This document shows positions 62,456 through 64,000 of a stretch of 64,000 nucleotides of DNA, piece after piece (the first letter of the stretch is position 1; each line of letters begins with the position of its first letter). The stretch lies in the NCBI GenBank assembly GCA_964400515.1, contig CAYNTJ010000004.1, positions 92,190 through 156,189 on the forward strand, read 5' to 3'. Origin of the DNA: JAAYHV01 sp964400515. Its GTDB lineage: Bacteria; Bacillota; Clostridia; Peptostreptococcales; Anaerovoracaceae. A model generated the notes under the pieces. The model saw nothing but the letters and a program-made list of their open reading frames with translations, was not told the DNA's origin and searched no databases. The position numbers and the translations under genes are program-made.

Positions 62456-63349
62456 TTATTCCTGCAACATATCTAAATGCTTCTCCAACCTTGCATTGAT
62501 ATATCCTGCAAACAGATTTTCCATTGCAGAAAGATTGTGTTTTACATGGTATTCATCAAATGCATTGTAATAAGCAATTCTATCTGTAAACTTAATGTCG
62601 ATAGGTGGAAATCCTGCTTTCATTAGTTCAAGATTTACAAGCAACCTTCCGGTTCTTCCATTACCGTCAATGAACGGATGTATACCCTCAAACTCTATAT
62701 GAAATCGTGCCAACTTCGTCACGATATGCTCTGTACTTTCAGCAAAATCGTGTAACAACTGCTCCATTTTAGGTTCAATCAAATATGGCTGCACAGGCTC
62801 ATGCTGCACCCCCATAATACGCACTGGAACTCTACGATATACACCACGGTCTTCCTTTTTATCTGCAAGTACCAGATAATGAATTTGCTTGATGATGCTC
62901 TCACTAATGGTCACATTATCTTTTACAAGTTCACTCACAAATTCAAAGGCCTCTTTATGTCCGACAGCCTCCATATGGTCTTTCAGCGGTTTTTGGTCGA
63001 TTGTCAAGCCTCGCAGTACCAGATCAGTTTCTCGTAGAGTTAGTGTATTTCCTTCGATAGCGTTAGAGTTGTATGTGTATTCCACAATAAACTCCTCGTT
63101 GAGCCTTGCTACTTCTCCCGCTGTTAATGGTCTTCTACCGTCCAACTCAACCTTTTTACGGTCGATTTGTGCCAAAAGGCTCTCTTTTGATTTGTATCTT
63201 CCATCAGAAGGTTTCTTTGCATCTGTAGGAATTTTCCAACCACGACCTTCCTGGTATGCACCTTGGATTTTCCCTTCAGAGCAAAGAACTCGGATTCTTC
63301 TATCAGAAATGCCCCATTTTTCAGAAGCCTGTTTTACTGTCATAAACAT
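62456..63349 (-). CDS. Fic-family AMPylator-like protein with HTH
   Basis: 297 residues from ATG 63349 (GGAGG 8 nt upstream). An HTH near the start (MFMTVKQASEKWGISDRRIRVLCSEGKIQGAYQEGRGW) precedes the Fic domain. The active loop is HPFIDGNGRTGR (about 222-233). The inhibitory motif SNAIEGNT (about 96) lies N-terminal, a class II Fic arrangement. It could modify a protein with AMP or phosphate, held in check by that Glu. Three direct repeats in its promoter suggest autoregulation through the HTH. Confidence 0.9.
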   Translation of the reverse strand: MFMTVKQASEKWGISDRRIRVLCSEGKIQGAYQEGRGWKIPTDAKKPSDGRYKSKESLLAQIDRKKVELDGRRPLTAGEVARLNEEFIVEYTYNSNAIEGNTLTLRETDLVLRGLTIDQKPLKDHMEAVGHKEAFEFVSELVKDNVTISESIIKQIHYLVLADKKEDRGVYRRVPVRIMGVQHEPVQPYLIEPKMEQLLHDFAESTEHIVTKLARFHIEFEGIHPFIDGNGRTGRLLVNLELMKAGFPPIDIKFTDRIAYYNAFDEYHVKHNLSAMENLFAGYINARLEKHLDMLQE

Positions 63350-63374
63350 GGACTGTCCCTCCAATCTTTTTTAT

Positions 63375-63436
63375 AGTATACCACTATATCGGAATAATAT
63401 CAACACTATCGGAACAACATTATCAAGATTAACGGA
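63375..63436 (-). promoter_or_regulatory. fic promoter with three direct repeats
   Basis: -35 TTGATA (63398-63403), 17-bp spacer, -10 TATACT (63375-63380) on the minus strand. TTRTTCCGWTA occurs three times: in the spacer around the CGG at 63390, and at 63410 and 63433, 20 and 23 bp apart. Confidence 0.75.
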
Positions 63437-63509
63437 ATAATAAAAGGCAAATCGTACTATCCACTCAACCCTTGCTTTTACCTGGCTGCAAGCATCCTAA
63501 AACAAAAAA

Positions 63510-63543
63510 TCCGAGATTCGGAAAAGAACTCCCAACTCTCGGA
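63510..63543 (-). terminator. Terminator after the edge zinc-ribbon gene
   Basis: TCCGAGA (63510-63516) pairs with TCTCGGA (63537-63543); T6 follows on the minus strand. Confidence 0.7.
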
Positions 63544-63726
63544 AACGCTTTATTTTCAAGCTTTTTTCGTTATTCAGTTCTGTACTTTTGACAGCAATAC
63601 TACGCACTCAACATGCGTTACCGCATAACCTTTATATAAAATAGCAAATCGCACTGTAACCGGGGTAAATACTCATTTCCTATCCCCCCATTTTTACTTC
63701 TGCAAGGCTAAATGTGGGTGCTGAAT
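63544..63726. other. Spacer between the fic promoter region and the edge gene
   Basis: With 63437-63509 this makes about 290 bp without a gene around the terminator. Apart from that hairpin I see nothing in it. Confidence 0.5.
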
Positions 63727-64000
63727 TTAGTAATATTCCTTCGAATCTTCATCTGGTTCTTGAGCTTCTTTCCCAGCCATCAGGTCCTTAATCCATAGTG
63801 GCACATTTTGAAGTGGCCTTCTCTCTTTAAGATGCTTGATCACATCTTCAATATCTTCATCTCGCCAGAACCTATCTCGAATGTAACATCTGCGGCAGCA
63901 GTAATTCCCACTCTTTGATTTGTTCTCAAACTCGATTCCACAGTAATAGCATATATGCTGGTAGATAATTGGATTCTTATGTTCCCATTCTCTTTTACAT
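63727..64000 (-). CDS. Zinc-ribbon protein, C-terminal part (runs off the right edge)
   Basis: About 90 codons on the minus strand: KREWEHKNPIIYQHICYYCG..., a second cysteine pair (CCRRC), then RDRFWRDEDIEDVIKHLKERRPL, WIKDLMAGKEAQEPDEDSKEYY and stop TAA at 63727-63729. Two CxxC-type pairs suggest one zinc. The family is not recognised; similar short zinc-ribbon proteins occur on conjugative elements, so it may belong to a mobile element to the right. Confidence 0.6.
   Translation of the reverse strand, partial: CKREWEHKNPIIYQHICYYCGIEFENKSKSGNYCCRRCYIRDRFWRDEDIEDVIKHLKERRPLQNVPLWIKDLMAGKEAQEPDEDSKEYY

Noticed and set aside
1..64000. CRISPR arrays, tRNA or rRNA genes
   Set aside because: No regularly spaced repeats and no cloverleaf or rRNA-like stretch was seen when reading both strands, although by-eye search for tRNA is not decisive.

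Overview
This window is AT-rich DNA from a low-GC, Gram-positive, probably anaerobic Firmicute of the Clostridia/Tissierellia type. The evidence is strong GGAGG ribosome-binding sites, clostridial gene families (DUF3842, CooT, FmdE, DUF362, DUF1576), a butyrate-type thiolase/CoA-transferase cluster under a sigma-54 activator, and lipoproteins rather than outer-membrane proteins. No rRNA, tRNA or CRISPR array was seen. Most genes lie on the minus strand.

Layout. 1-4.6 kb: sbcC (partial) and sbcD, a SatD-like regulator behind a long palindrome, and a PASTA-repeat protein. 4.6-6.4 kb: an IS3-family element beside the C-terminal remnant of an ICE-type relaxase. 6.4-13.8 kb: a defence island on the minus strand. 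One promoter appears to drive a small XRE regulator, a type III restriction-modification pair (mod, res) and then a CBASS module (CD-NTase, E2-like protein with a SEC-C zinc tail, four-helix membrane effector). 13.9-17.2 kb: a HigB/HigA-peptidase module and an XRE-ImmA/PIN module, the latter bracketed by a 33-bp direct repeat.

17.2-31.1 kb: an amidohydrolase/permease pair, an ABC exporter, a MATE pump, a methyltransferase, a frameshifted DUF1576 membrane protein, two GNAT acetyltransferases, a DUF2202 lipoprotein, a Crp/Fnr regulator and an EamA transporter. 31.2-39.3 kb: an old-yellow-enzyme-type oxidoreductase, a CoA-transferase and a thiolase behind a good -24/-12 promoter, with the sigma-54 activator just upstream, then a DUF362 ferredoxin and a SWIM protein. 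39.3-43.6 kb: a probable metal-uptake operon (FmdE-like protein, binding protein, permease, ATPase, DUF3842, CooT). 43.7-56.5 kb: a frameshifted ABC-F ATPase, a CrtI-like oxidoreductase with an SDR, an M23 lipoprotein, two diguanylate cyclases, a BldC-like regulator, an S66 peptidase and a U32 protein.

56.6-64 kb is an accessory tail: an AbiEi-like regulator with a near-perfect operator, gene fragments (argD-like, AbiEi, AbiEii), an XRE membrane regulator, LysR/dimethylargininase, a Fic protein and a partial zinc-ribbon gene at the edge.

Three or four reading frames break at homopolymer runs, so some apparent pseudogenes may be sequencing errors. Family assignments come from motifs read by eye; no database search was run.
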